A DNA stretch of 37,555 nt from Bacteroidales bacterium (GCA_019429325.1 JAHYJA010000011.1:1-37555), one strand, 5' to 3'. Shown: positions 8,064 through 17,213, counted from the first letter of the stretch. Program-made: numbers and translations. Notes: a model not told the origin generated them from the sequence alone.

Positions 8064-8170
8064 AATTGACCTGCCTGCTGACAAGGATCTCATAAATCAG
8101 GTTTTCCGGCCTTAACGGGGATGCTAATAATACATATTTGTATTAATTTAGCACTTTATACTCATTCCCT

Positions 8171-9205
8171 ATGAAGAAGATGAAAGCGCTTGTGAAGGCG
8201 AGGCCGGAGCGGGGTCTCTGGATGGAGGAGGTTCCCGTTCCACGGCCCGGGCTTAATGATGTGATAATAAAGGTCGCAAAATCAGCTATCTGCGGCACGG
8301 ATCTTCACATCTTCAGGTGGGATGAATGGTCGCGGAAAACAATAAAGACACCTATGGTTATCGGTCACGAGTACATGGGATATATTGAAGAGATGGGTGC
8401 CGGCGTAACGAACCTCAAGCCAGGAGACAGGGTGACCGGAGAAGGGCACCTTGCATGCGGATATTGCAGGAACTGCCGCCGCGGCAAAGAGCATGTGTGC
8501 GAGAACAGTGTCGGCATAGGTGTCAATATCGACGGCTCATTTGCTGAATATGTAAGGATACCCGCCACCAATGTGGTCCCTCTCGACCCCAGGATACCAG
8601 ACGAATGGGCAGCAATAATGGACCCCTTCGGGAACGCCACCCATACGGCTCTGTCGTTCCCCCTTCTCGGAGAGGATGTCCTTGTCACCGGGGCGGGACT
8701 GATAGGCAGTATGGCAATTGCCATTGCCAGATATGCCGGTGCCAGATTCATCGTCGCAAGCGACCTCAGCGATTACCGGCTCGGGATTGCCAGGAAGATG
8801 GGAGCCACCCTTACTGTTAATCCATCAAAAGGCGAAAAAATCTCAGATACAGTTAAAAAGCTGGGAATGAGAGGTTTTGATATCGGACTGGAGATGTCGG
8901 GCTCTCCCGCCGCCTTCACGGAGATGATAAGCAATATGTACAACGGGTCAAGCATCTCCCTGCTTGGGATATTGCCCTCAGACTTCGCAGTGCCGTGGAG
9001 CGATATCATATTCAAGGCAATAACACTTAAGGGAATCTATGGCAGGGAGATGTGGGAGACATGGTATAAGATGGAAATGATGATAATAGGAGGTATCGAT
9101 CTTAACCCGGTTATTACTCACAGGTTCGGCATTGACGACTTTATGCTGGGATTTGAAATAATGGAGCAGGGGAACTGCGGGAAGGTTATACTGAACTGGG
9201 AATGA
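8171..9205 (+). CDS. tdh: L-threonine 3-dehydrogenase
   Basis: 344 residues, zinc-dependent medium-chain dehydrogenase. The catalytic zinc site is CGTDLHIF with GHEYMGYIEEMG; the structural zinc lobe shows ACGYCRNCRRGKEHVC. The nucleotide-binding fold carries VLVTGAGLIGSMAIAIA. IFRWDEWSRKTI and the 344-residue length distinguish TDH from sorbitol/alcohol dehydrogenases. It oxidises L-threonine with NAD+ to 2-amino-3-ketobutyrate, which Kbl splits. kbl lies downstream, but the two are separated by a 502-base gap holding a four-helix-bundle gene and repeats, so the operon appears interrupted. Confidence 0.92.
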   Translation: MKKMKALVKARPERGLWMEEVPVPRPGLNDVIIKVAKSAICGTDLHIFRWDEWSRKTIKTPMVIGHEYMGYIEEMGAGVTNLKPGDRVTGEGHLACGYCRNCRRGKEHVCENSVGIGVNIDGSFAEYVRIPATNVVPLDPRIPDEWAAIMDPFGNATHTALSFPLLGEDVLVTGAGLIGSMAIAIARYAGARFIVASDLSDYRLGIARKMGATLTVNPSKGEKISDTVKKLGMRGFDIGLEMSGSPAAFTEMISNMYNGSSISLLGILPSDFAVPWSDIIFKAITLKGIYGREMWETWYKMEMMIIGGIDLNPVITHRFGIDDFMLGFEIMEQGNCGKVILNWE

Positions 9206-9213
9206 TAATAGTA

Positions 9214-9245
9214 GAAAGTTTGTAAAGTGGAAAGTTTGTAAAGTT
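9214..9245 (+). repeat. left arm of complementary repeats flanking the four-helix-bundle gene
   Basis: Two tandem 16-base units, GAAAGTTTGTAAAGTG then GAAAGTTTGTAAAGTT, lie between tdh and the small gene. Their reverse complement matches the repeat tract downstream of that gene at 9635-9649 and 9668-9682 (14 of 15 bases; the mismatch becomes a G.U pair in RNA). Confidence 0.7.
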
Positions 9246-9253
9246 ATTCTAAT

Positions 9254-9598
9254 ATGAAGGTTGACAGATTTGAGGATTTACTTGTCTGGAAGAAATCAAA
9301 AGAACTGGCTGTTATTATTTATAAGCATTTCGAAAGTATTAAAGACTATGGCTTCAGAGAGCAGATTCTTCGCGCTTCGGTTTCGGTAATGAATAATATA
9401 GCTGAAGGATTCGAAAGAAAAACAAATAATGAGTTTAAACAATTTCTATTTATCGCAAAAGGATCCAGCGGTGAATTAAGATCTATGCTTTATCTTGCTC
9501 TGGAAACGAACAAAATATCTGAATCAGAATTCAAATCACTCTGCAATTCATCCCTGGAAATTTCCAAAATGTTATCCGGATTAATCAAAAAACTCTGA
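9254..9598 (+). CDS. four-helix-bundle protein (23S rRNA intervening-sequence protein, S23/IVP type)
   Basis: 114 residues, all helical. The family marks are clear: FEDLLVWKKSKELAV at the start, YGFREQILRASVSVMNNIAEG in the middle (family consensus: QxxRAxxSixxNIAEG) and FKQFLFIAKGSSGELRSML. Relatives are encoded inside intervening sequences of 23S rRNA and as stand-alone genes in many Bacteroidota; a related fold (Avd) serves diversity-generating retroelements. They form oligomers and are thought to bind nucleic acid, but the function is unsettled. The gene is AT-rich compared with tdh and kbl and sits between them. Complementary short repeats flank it at 9214-9245 and 9632-9702. No reverse transcriptase or variable repeat lies nearby, so this is not an Avd of a retroelement here. 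Confidence 0.85.
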   Translation: MKVDRFEDLLVWKKSKELAVIIYKHFESIKDYGFREQILRASVSVMNNIAEGFERKTNNEFKQFLFIAKGSSGELRSMLYLALETNKISESEFKSLCNSSLEISKMLSGLIKKL

Positions 9599-9631
9599 TG
9601 AGCCACACTAATAATTTAAAACGCTGATCAT

Positions 9632-9702
9632 TATAACTTTATAAACTTTATAACTTTATAACTTTATAACTTTATAAACTTTTTAACTTTTTAACTTTAA
9701 AC
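9632..9702 (+). repeat. right arm: tandem AACTTTATA-type repeats upstream of kbl
   Basis: About eight degenerate 8-9-base units of the form TAACTTTA/TAAACTTT run almost to the kbl ATG. Two exact copies of AACTTTATAAACTTT occur at 9635-9649 and 9668-9682. In RNA each could pair over 15 bases with the left-arm unit at 9231-9245, looping out the four-helix-bundle gene. Confidence 0.7.
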
Positions 9703-9707
9703 TACAT

Positions 9708-10898
9708 ATGTACAAGGAATATAAAAGTCACCTGGAAAGTATCTTAATCGAGATCCGGGAGGCCGGTCTCTTTAAAAATGAACGTATCATAGTCTCTCCC
9801 CAAGGCGCGGAAATTGAACTGGAGACAGGACAGAGGGTACTGAATTTCTGTGCCAACAATTACCTCGGCCTGTCAAATAACCACAAGCTCATCGAAGCTG
9901 CAAAAAACGCGCTCGATACACACGGTTACGGTATGTCATCCGTCCGCTTCATCTGCGGCACAACCGATCTGCATAAAGAACTGGAGAAGAAGATAGCGGA
10001 ATTCTTCGGCACTGAAGATACCATACTGTACGCAGCCTGTTTCGATGCCAACGGCGGGGTTTTTGAACCGCTTCTGACAGAAGGGGATGCCATTATCTCC
10101 GACTCTCTGAATCACGCATCGATCATCGACGGTGTAAGACTTTGCAAGGCTGTCCGCTACAGGTACAGAAATGCCGATATGGAAGACCTGGAGTCGCAGC
10201 TTCAGGCGGCCGGAGCACAGAGGTTCCGCCTGATCGTCACCGACGGGGTCTTCTCGATGGATGGCAATGTAGCGCCTCTCGACGCTATCGTGAAGCTTGC
10301 GGAAAAATATGATGCGATGGTGATGGTCGACGAATCCCATTCAGCCGGTGTAGTCGGAAAAACCGGGAGAGGCGTCACCGAGCTCTACGGCCTGACGGGG
10401 AAAGTTGAAATTATTACAGGCACTCTCGGGAAAGCTTTCGGGGGAGCGATCGGAGGCTTTACCACGGGCAGGAGAGAGATCATCGAACTTCTGCGGCAGA
10501 GATCCCGCCCATACCTCTTTTCCAACTCAATACCCCCGCTGGTTGCCGCTGCCGGAATAAAAATGGTCGAAATGATGACCGACACCAATGAACTGCAGGA
10601 TAAACTGCACAATAATTCGGAGTATTTCATCAGCAGGATGAAAGGCCTCGGGTTTGATATTAAACCCACCATGTCGGCAATATGCGCGGTGATGCTGTAC
10701 GATGCGAAGCTGTCGCAGGAGTTTGCCGCGAGACTGCTCAGCGAGGGAATCTATGTTATCGGATTCTATTACCCTGTTGTACCAAAAGGTGAGGCAAGAA
10801 TAAGGGTGCAGCTCTCGGCTGCCCATGAGAAAGATCACCTCGATAAGGCAATATCAGCTTTCGAAAAGACCGGGAGAGAGCTGGGAGTAATAAAATAG
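9708..10898 (+). CDS. kbl: glycine C-acetyltransferase (2-amino-3-ketobutyrate CoA ligase)
   Basis: 396 residues, PLP-dependent alpha-oxoamine synthase. Visible marks are NFCANNYLGLSNN, YGMSSVRFICGTTDLHKELE, the aspartate-containing VMVDESHSAGVVG, and the PLP lysine in TGTLGKAFGGAIGGF. Length and NNYLGL/SSVRFICGT fit Kbl rather than BioF or HemA. It cleaves 2-amino-3-ketobutyrate with CoA to glycine and acetyl-CoA, completing threonine breakdown started by Tdh. Its ATG follows only five bases after the A/T repeat tract, so its translation start may be influenced by that structure. It converges with nrdJ with only five bases between stop codons. Confidence 0.93.
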   Translation: MYKEYKSHLESILIEIREAGLFKNERIIVSPQGAEIELETGQRVLNFCANNYLGLSNNHKLIEAAKNALDTHGYGMSSVRFICGTTDLHKELEKKIAEFFGTEDTILYAACFDANGGVFEPLLTEGDAIISDSLNHASIIDGVRLCKAVRYRYRNADMEDLESQLQAAGAQRFRLIVTDGVFSMDGNVAPLDAIVKLAEKYDAMVMVDESHSAGVVGKTGRGVTELYGLTGKVEIITGTLGKAFGGAIGGFTTGRREIIELLRQRSRPYLFSNSIPPLVAAAGIKMVEMMTDTNELQDKLHNNSEYFISRMKGLGFDIKPTMSAICAVMLYDAKLSQEFAARLLSEGIYVIGFYYPVVPKGEARIRVQLSAAHEKDHLDKAISAFEKTGRELGVIK

Positions 10899-10903
10899 CT
10901 CTC

Positions 10904-13540
10904 TCAGCCGCACTTTGACGATCCGCAATCCTTGCATATCAGGCATCCCTCCTCATATACAAGATTCCCGGAACCGCATTCAATGCATTTCCCCTTGGCC
11001 CTGGTACCATTGGGGATATACTTCTTCAGTGCTCTCTCAACTCCGTTTTTCCAGTTATTGATCGACTCGCTGTCGAGCTTGAGGGACGATACCAGGTTTA
11101 CGACATCTGCAATTGGCATTCCGTGCCTCAACACTCCTGAGATCAGCTTGGCATAGTTCCAGAACTCGGGTTTGAACATATGAGAGAGGCCTTCGATAGT
11201 CTTCTTGTAACCATATTTGTCGGTATACTGAAAATCGTACCTCGTTTTCCTATCCTCGTTCTTAACCTTTATTATCCTGCCCTTGATGATCGTTTTCGGG
11301 ATCGGGAAGATCTCCTCGTCGGCAATACCTGTGAATATCTCATACGGCTTGCCCTCTTTCAGTCCGACAAATGCCACCCATTTTTCCTCGTTGATATTAA
11401 ATCTGATGATATCGCAGTCGAGGGACTTCGGGCGCTTTGGCCTTTCTGCCATGGGCTCGTTTTTGCCCGACGCTATCAGGACGCCGTTTCTTGAACCGTC
11501 GCGGTAGACTGTAGCGCCTTTGCATCCCGACTTCCATGCCGTGAGGTAGAGTTCGCTTACCAGCTCTTCCTTTGCCTCCGCCGGGAGGTTTATCGTAACA
11601 CTGATTGAGTGATCAACCCATTTCTGAATTGCCCCCTGCATTTTTACCTTTGCCACCCAGTCAACATCGTTTGCTGAGGCCTTATTATAAGGCGACTTAG
11701 CTATGATTGCTTCAATATCGTTGTCGCTCATTCTTGTCACCTCGTTGGGATCATACCCGTTCAGGTTAAGCCAGTCGACAAACTTATGGTGAAACACGTT
11801 GAACTCCTCCCAGCAGTCACCGACCTCATCGGTGAATGTGACCCTGACGTCCTTATCGTTGGGATTGACTTTTCTTCGGCGCTTGTAGAATGCGGAGAAA
11901 ATCGGTTCGATACCTGAAGTGGTCTGGGTCATCAGGCTTGTGGTGCCTGTAGGGGCGATAGTAAGAAGCGCAATATTTCTGCGGCCGTATTTGACCATAT
12001 TACTGTACATCACAGGATCCGCCTCTTTCATTCTGAGAATAAAGGGATTATTCTTCTCTCTTTCAGGATCGTAAATAGCGAACGGCCCTCTCTCCCTTGC
12101 CAGGTATGTGGATGATTTATAAGCTTCAAGGGCGAGGGTTTTATGTACCTCAACTGAAAATGATGTTGCTTCGTCGCTTCCGTACCTGAGGCCAAGGGCT
12201 GCCAGCATATCGCCCTCAGCGGTTATCCCTATGCCTGTCCTTCTTCCCTCTTCCGACTTCTTCCGGATATTGCACCACATTGTCCTTTCAACATGTTTCA
12301 GTTCTTCCTTTTCCGGGTCAGCTTGAATTTTCGACAGTATCGAATCTATTTTCTCCAGTTCCAGGTCAATTATGTCATCCATTATCCGCTGTGCGAGTCC
12401 TACATGCTCTTTAAACTGGTCAAAGTCAAATTTTGCCTCAGGTGTAAAAGGATCGGTGACATAACTGAACAGATTGATTGCCAGCAATCTGCAACTGTCG
12501 TAGGGGCAGAGTGGTATTTCACCGCACGGGTTGGTGGAGACTGTGGCATAACCCTTATCCGCATAGCAATCAGGAATGCTCTCCCTTATAATTGTATCCC
12601 AGAAAAGAACCCCCGGTTCGGCCGATTTCCATGCATTATGGATTATCTTGTTCCAGAGCTGAACGGGATCAACGTCCTTTACAAATTTCGGATCATCTGA
12701 AACTATTGGGTATTGCTGTCTGAAAAGTGTCTTGTCCCGGACTGCTTCCATGAATTCGTCCGTCAGCTTCACCGAGACATTTGCACCGGTGACTTTTCCG
12801 CATTCCAGTTTAGCATCGATGAATTTCCCCGAGTCGGGGTGTTTGATCGAGATTGAGAGCATCAGCGCGCCTCTTCGGCCATCCTGAGCCACCTCCCTTG
12901 TCGAGTTGGAATATCTCTCCATAAATGGCACCACTCCTGTCGAAGTCAGGGCACTGTTCAGTACAGGAGTACCTTTCGGCCTGATATGAGAGAGGTCGTG
13001 ACCTACTCCACCACGCCGTTTCATCAGCTGCACCTGTTCCTGATCGATCTTCATGATTCCGCCATAAGAGTCGGATGTTCCGTCATTGCCAATTACAAAG
13101 CAGTTCGATAATGACGCTATCTGGTAGTCGTTGCCGATCCCGGTCATGGGTCCGCCCTGCGGTACGATATACCTGAAATCTTTGAGAACGTTGTAGATCA
13201 GCTTCTCGGGAAGCGGATTTTTATATTTCAACTCCACCCGTCTTATTTCACCTGCGAGCCTCCGGTGCATATCATCCGGTGTTTTCTCGTAGAGATTTCC
13301 GAATGAGTCTTTAAGCGCATATTTATTTGCCCAGACTCTTGCTGCCAGTTCATCACCCCTGAAATATTCAATGCTTGCCTCCACTGCCTCATCATGTGAA
13401 TAGATGGCTCTTCCTGCCTGGAGAGTCTGATGGTCAGGTTTAGTTTTACCCGCTGGTTTATTGTATGCAACTGAAGTCATCTCTTTTTCTGATTCTTTTT
13501 CCTCTGCAACGGCAGTCTCACGGACAAATAATTCTTCCAT
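10904..13540 (-). CDS. nrdJ: adenosylcobalamin-dependent (class II) ribonucleotide reductase
   Basis: 878 residues. The catalytic barrel shows SNCFVIGNDG, MKRRGGVGHDLSHIRPKGTP, GRRGALMLSISIKHPD, the central NPCGEIPLCPYDSCRL containing active-site residues, and TIAPTGTTSLM. The C-terminal tail ends with CIECGSGN..CLICKDCGSSKCG, a zinc-ribbon-like cysteine cluster typical of NrdJ of this length, likely shuttling electrons to the active site. No N-terminal ATP-cone is obvious. It converts ribonucleotides to deoxyribonucleotides using a B12-generated thiyl radical and needs neither oxygen nor a NrdB subunit, which suits an anaerobe. Monocistronic. I looked for a cobalamin riboswitch upstream and saw none. 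Confidence 0.92.
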   Translation of the reverse strand: MEELFVRETAVAEEKESEKEMTSVAYNKPAGKTKPDHQTLQAGRAIYSHDEAVEASIEYFRGDELAARVWANKYALKDSFGNLYEKTPDDMHRRLAGEIRRVELKYKNPLPEKLIYNVLKDFRYIVPQGGPMTGIGNDYQIASLSNCFVIGNDGTSDSYGGIMKIDQEQVQLMKRRGGVGHDLSHIRPKGTPVLNSALTSTGVVPFMERYSNSTREVAQDGRRGALMLSISIKHPDSGKFIDAKLECGKVTGANVSVKLTDEFMEAVRDKTLFRQQYPIVSDDPKFVKDVDPVQLWNKIIHNAWKSAEPGVLFWDTIIRESIPDCYADKGYATVSTNPCGEIPLCPYDSCRLLAINLFSYVTDPFTPEAKFDFDQFKEHVGLAQRIMDDIIDLELEKIDSILSKIQADPEKEELKHVERTMWCNIRKKSEEGRRTGIGITAEGDMLAALGLRYGSDEATSFSVEVHKTLALEAYKSSTYLARERGPFAIYDPEREKNNPFILRMKEADPVMYSNMVKYGRRNIALLTIAPTGTTSLMTQTTSGIEPIFSAFYKRRRKVNPNDKDVRVTFTDEVGDCWEEFNVFHHKFVDWLNLNGYDPNEVTRMSDNDIEAIIAKSPYNKASANDVDWVAKVKMQGAIQKWVDHSISVTINLPAEAKEELVSELYLTAWKSGCKGATVYRDGSRNGVLIASGKNEPMAERPKRPKSLDCDIIRFNINEEKWVAFVGLKEGKPYEIFTGIADEEIFPIPKTIIKGRIIKVKNEDRKTRYDFQYTDKYGYKKTIEGLSHMFKPEFWNYAKLISGVLRHGMPIADVVNLVSSLKLDSESINNWKNGVERALKKYIPNGTRAKGKCIECGSGNLVYEEGCLICKDCGSSKCG

Positions 13541-13856
13541 ACGATGAAATATAATTCTGTTACTCTCTGATTATTACGAGGTTAAACGACCACTGGTGTG
13601 TTAAGCGGGTATTTGCTAATTTATACAAGGACATTACCCGATGCAAGACAAAATTTTTAAGTTTATTAACATTTACCGGAAGAGTTATTAACCTAAATCT
13701 AACATGCTGATTATCTTGCTGTTATCTCGCAACCTGATCCAATATCCTTCATTATATGGGGTTTAGATACTGTACTATTTCCCGCAATCCGTTATAATAA
13801 TTGTAAGGGCGTTGCATGCAACGCCCTTACCACGATATTATACTGTGAGCTGCCTG
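13541..13856. other. 316-base intergenic stretch between nrdJ and the TonB-dependent receptor gene
   Basis: It holds the nrdJ leader, AT-rich sequence without a convincing ORF, and near its right end a 28-base perfect palindrome (13803-13830). No TAnnTTTG box was found close to nrdJ. Confidence 0.5.
13803..13830. repeat. 28-bp perfect palindrome
   Basis: The half-site GTAAGGGCGTTGCA is followed immediately by its exact reverse complement. It lies 26 bases past the TonB-receptor stop, so it could act as an mRNA 3'-end hairpin, but no T-run follows on the minus strand. It also looks like a dispersed extragenic palindrome or a short inverted-repeat element. Confidence 0.6.
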
Positions 13857-16800
13857 CTAAAAGATGAGGCGGATGCCGAGAAGACAGCCCCATGTGCTTG
13901 CAGTGCTGATATCCTTACTGAGGGTTGTTTTATTGGCAAAATCTGTCAGCGATGTTGCATTCAGCCTGTAAACAGGTGCTGTTGTTGCGTTGCCTCTTGT
14001 GACAACGGTAAGGGGACGGACATTCTGGTAGCTTGTCAGGGGATTGTAGGTGTAGGTGCCCCACTGGTCGTTGATCAGGTTACCGACATTAAGGAAATCG
14101 ATACTAAGCTGAAGGGTGTATTTCCGTGCTGTTCCGAAATTCGTGAAAATATCCTGCAGGACCTTGGCATCGAACCGGTGCAGCCATGGCTGGACATGTC
14201 CGAAACGTTCCGCATACATTCCCTTGCGGCTGCTCAGGTATTCATTCCCGTTCACATAATTCCAGAAGGCATTCCTCTGCTCCTCAGCAGTCATTCCGCT
14301 TGCCAGGCCGAAGTTAATCTCATCGGCACTCTTTGGTATATACATCAGGTCAGATGATATTCCGTCGCCGTTAAGATCGTTGGAATATGTGTAAGACCAT
14401 CGTCCTGTCTGAAACCCCTGGTAAACCAGCGAAAATGTTGTGGCAAAGAACTTTGCGTACTCAATTCTGTAAGAGACATTCCCGATCAGTTTATGGGGAG
14501 TGGCGAAACCGGAGTAGCTGAGTTCAGGATCATTCAGGCTTCGGTATGAAGTATTTGACGAATATGCCGAATAGGCCGCGGAACCCGGGTTTGAGGTAAC
14601 ATCCTTTGCAACTGTATAGGTATAGGCGAACATACCGGCAAAACCGTTTCTGAAGTTCTTGGTCAGCTGTGCTGTAAGGGAGTACTGATATCCTTTGTCT
14701 GAATTGGTCAGCTCCATGGCATTGCTTATTGATGGTACTACCTTTGCGGCCGTGGTGGATGTCCAGAACACTCTGTTGTCAGGTCCGGCCATTGTGCCTG
14801 TCGGATCCGCCAGGTTGAGGTTCTTCTGCATGATGCCGTTTATGTCTTTTGAGAAGATCGCTTCACCTGTAAAGATCATACCCCATGGCAGTTCGACATC
14901 GACTCCGATATTGGAGCGCCAGATCTGCGGGAATTTAAAGTCTTTCCCGACATGGGCGAGAGAGGCGTTGCTGGGGAGTGTGCCCGGGCTCTGCGGGAAG
15001 AGGTCGGGGTTGTTTACAATAAAAGTCTTATAGTCGGGATTAAATCCGAGACCTTCCAGTTTCGGGTCCCTGACAGCCGGGGCTTCCGGATCAGACGGTA
15101 CGATAAGGCCCCAGCCGATCTCAGGAACCTGAATGAGTCCCGAGTTTGTCGGCTGGTTGGTAAACCAGACAAAAGGCAACAAGCCGGTGAAGAGTCCCGT
15201 ACCTCCGCGGACCTGCAGTGAGCGGTTGCCCTTTACGTCCCAGTTAAAGCCCAGGCGGGGTGAAACCAGGATCTGGCTCTTCGGCCAGTTGCTTACGTCA
15301 ATCTTCTTGTTGTCTATGAATGTAAGGGCGGAGACAGCCGGATTGTCATCCATTTCATCGAAGTAGAGCGGCAGTTCCAGGCGGATGCCATAGGTCAGCT
15401 TGAACTTAGGATCGACATTCCACTCATCCTGGGCATAAACGGCTCCGAAGCCGAATGTGCCTATTGCACCAGGAGCATCAACCCCGTTATACCCATAGGT
15501 TACACCGAAACCTATCGGATCTGCACCGCTTATGAAATCACCCACTGAGGCGTAACGATAATAGGAGGTCCCTTCCCTGATGTATGAGTTCCGGAAGAAG
15601 AGCCTGTCAAAAGAGACACCGGCAGTGACGGTGTGCCTGTTGAAATTGATTGTCAGGTTATCAGTTATGCTAAGGGTCTTGTTGGTAACGTCGTTATTGA
15701 AGCTGAAGAGTTCATAACCGAAAGACATATACTGGTCGCCGCCCCTTAAATTTTCATCAAATCCTTCCCAGATATCTACAAACGGGAACAGGTCGGAGTT
15801 GCTTGTACGCGTATCCTGGATGAACGTATAACTGGCAAGGAACTTATTGGAGATCTTCGTTCCGAAAGTACTGTTGAGTTCGCCGGTAAATGACCGGACC
15901 GTATTCCTGAATCCGTAGAAGGAGTTGGAGAAGGCCATTGACTGGCTCGATATACGGTTCGAGTTGCGCGCGTTGGCCGGAGGTCCGCTGTTGCGATTGG
16001 TCTGCTGGTCGGATGTACCGACAACGTCGTTGTAGCGCAGCGTCAGCTTGTGCTGATCGGTGATGTTCCAGTCGAGACGCGCAAGGATCTTGGTGTTCTT
16101 GTTCTGAAAAGGATCAAAATCCTTGTATTTGCCGGGATCATAGTTATATACCGATAAAAGATGATTCCTGACGGTGATCATATCTGATTCAAGGGTACGG
16201 GATATCTTAAGATCGGGGTTTGCAACCCCGTCAGTGCTTGGCCTCCAGGTCACACCGGGGATATCCTCCTTTTCATATTCACCGCTCACGAAGAAGAAGA
16301 GTTTGTTCTTTATTATCGGTCCGCCGACGCGGAAACCGTAATTTTGTGAATTTCTGTCATTCGCTCCCGCCACTTCATTACCGTCAACGGTGTTTCCGGT
16401 AAATGATTTGGGGCGCAAATAAGTATAGACTGATGCCTTGAATGTGTTATCTCCGCTGCGGGTGACTGCATTGATACTGGCACCCGTAAACTGGGACATC
16501 CTCACATCGTAGGGTGCAACGTTAACGGATATCTCCTCTATGGCATCCAGCGAAATCGGCTGGGCGTTGCCTCCCGGAAGGGGGTTGCTGCTTAATCCGA
16601 AATTATTGTTGAAGGCTGCTCCGTCAACCGTAATGGTATTGTACCGTCCGTCACGGCCCCCGAAGGAATTGCCCTGCGCCTGAGGAGAATATTTGGTGAA
16701 GTCCGTTATGCTCCTGCTTATCGTCGGAAGAGTGCTGATATCCCTGCCGCTTACATTGGACTGGGTACCGGCCCTCTGTGAGCTCAGGATAGTATTCCGC

Positions 16801-17180
16801 AATCCGGCCGTTACCACCACCTCGCTGAGGGTTGTAGTCGTTTCAGTCAGCTGACCATTCTGCACATAAGTCTCCCCAAGCCTAAGATTGACTTCCGTAT
16901 AACTTACGGATGAGTATCCGATAAATGAGACATTTACGGTGTAGGGCCCTCCCACCCTCATGTTCTGGATACGGTAAGTGCCTGCAATATCCGTCACGGC
17001 AGCATACCTGGTCCCCGAAGGAAGGTGAGTTGCAACAATACTGGCTCCTGCCAAAGGCTCTCCCCTGTTGTCGGTAATGGTTCCGCTCATAGATGATGTT
17101 GTGGCTCCCTGGCCAAACATCATCAGACCGATGAACAAAAAGCTGAGTGTTGCAAAAATTCGTTTAAAATGTTTTATCAT
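13857..17180 (-). CDS. TonB-dependent receptor with carboxypeptidase-regulatory-like domain
   Basis: 1107 residues. A signal peptide (residues 1 to about 24, hydrophobic core LSFLFIGLMMFGQ) is followed by a CarboxypepD_reg-like beta domain at about 30-115 (GTITDNRGEPLAGASIV, TYRIQNMRVGGPY). A plug domain (SEVVVTAGLRNTIL, ITVDGAAFNNNFG, SLDAIEEISVNVAPYDVR) leads into a long outer-membrane beta barrel ending IRLIF with the expected C-terminal Phe. It resembles Oar-like receptors rather than SusC, and no SusD partner is adjacent. It should import a large or scarce substrate across the outer membrane using TonB; the ligand is unknown. A TAnnTTTG box lies 33 bases upstream. Probably monocistronic. 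Confidence 0.88.
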   Translation of the reverse strand: MIKHFKRIFATLSFLFIGLMMFGQGATTSSMSGTITDNRGEPLAGASIVATHLPSGTRYAAVTDIAGTYRIQNMRVGGPYTVNVSFIGYSSVSYTEVNLRLGETYVQNGQLTETTTTLSEVVVTAGLRNTILSSQRAGTQSNVSGRDISTLPTISRSITDFTKYSPQAQGNSFGGRDGRYNTITVDGAAFNNNFGLSSNPLPGGNAQPISLDAIEEISVNVAPYDVRMSQFTGASINAVTRSGDNTFKASVYTYLRPKSFTGNTVDGNEVAGANDRNSQNYGFRVGGPIIKNKLFFFVSGEYEKEDIPGVTWRPSTDGVANPDLKISRTLESDMITVRNHLLSVYNYDPGKYKDFDPFQNKNTKILARLDWNITDQHKLTLRYNDVVGTSDQQTNRNSGPPANARNSNRISSQSMAFSNSFYGFRNTVRSFTGELNSTFGTKISNKFLASYTFIQDTRTSNSDLFPFVDIWEGFDENLRGGDQYMSFGYELFSFNNDVTNKTLSITDNLTINFNRHTVTAGVSFDRLFFRNSYIREGTSYYRYASVGDFISGADPIGFGVTYGYNGVDAPGAIGTFGFGAVYAQDEWNVDPKFKLTYGIRLELPLYFDEMDDNPAVSALTFIDNKKIDVSNWPKSQILVSPRLGFNWDVKGNRSLQVRGGTGLFTGLLPFVWFTNQPTNSGLIQVPEIGWGLIVPSDPEAPAVRDPKLEGLGFNPDYKTFIVNNPDLFPQSPGTLPSNASLAHVGKDFKFPQIWRSNIGVDVELPWGMIFTGEAIFSKDINGIMQKNLNLADPTGTMAGPDNRVFWTSTTAAKVVPSISNAMELTNSDKGYQYSLTAQLTKNFRNGFAGMFAYTYTVAKDVTSNPGSAAYSAYSSNTSYRSLNDPELSYSGFATPHKLIGNVSYRIEYAKFFATTFSLVYQGFQTGRWSYTYSNDLNGDGISSDLMYIPKSADEINFGLASGMTAEEQRNAFWNYVNGNEYLSSRKGMYAERFGHVQPWLHRFDAKVLQDIFTNFGTARKYTLQLSIDFLNVGNLINDQWGTYTYNPLTSYQNVRPLTVVTRGNATTAPVYRLNATSLTDFANKTTLSKDISTASTWGCLLGIRLIF

Positions 17181-17213
17181 AAAACTCAGGATTAAAGGTT
17201 ATTAATCAATTTG

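Noticed and set aside
9254-9598. Avd accessory protein of a diversity-generating retroelement
   Set aside because: The fold is related, but no reverse transcriptase, template repeat or variable repeat is in the window.
12293-12700. Plus-strand ORF antisense to nrdJ
   Set aside because: Composition follows the reverse complement of conserved nrdJ codons; no independent start signal or family motif.
13541-13802. Cobalamin riboswitch upstream of the B12-dependent nrdJ
   Set aside because: I searched the leader for the conserved B12-box word (GCCACTG on the coding strand) and did not find it; the CCACTGG at about 13590 is on the wrong strand and lacks its neighbours.
1925-13830. Treating the 28-bp palindrome as an intrinsic terminator like the one at 1925-1955
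   Set aside because: The 1925-1955 hairpin has a seven-T run on its strand; the palindrome at 13803-13830 has none, so it was listed as a repeat instead.
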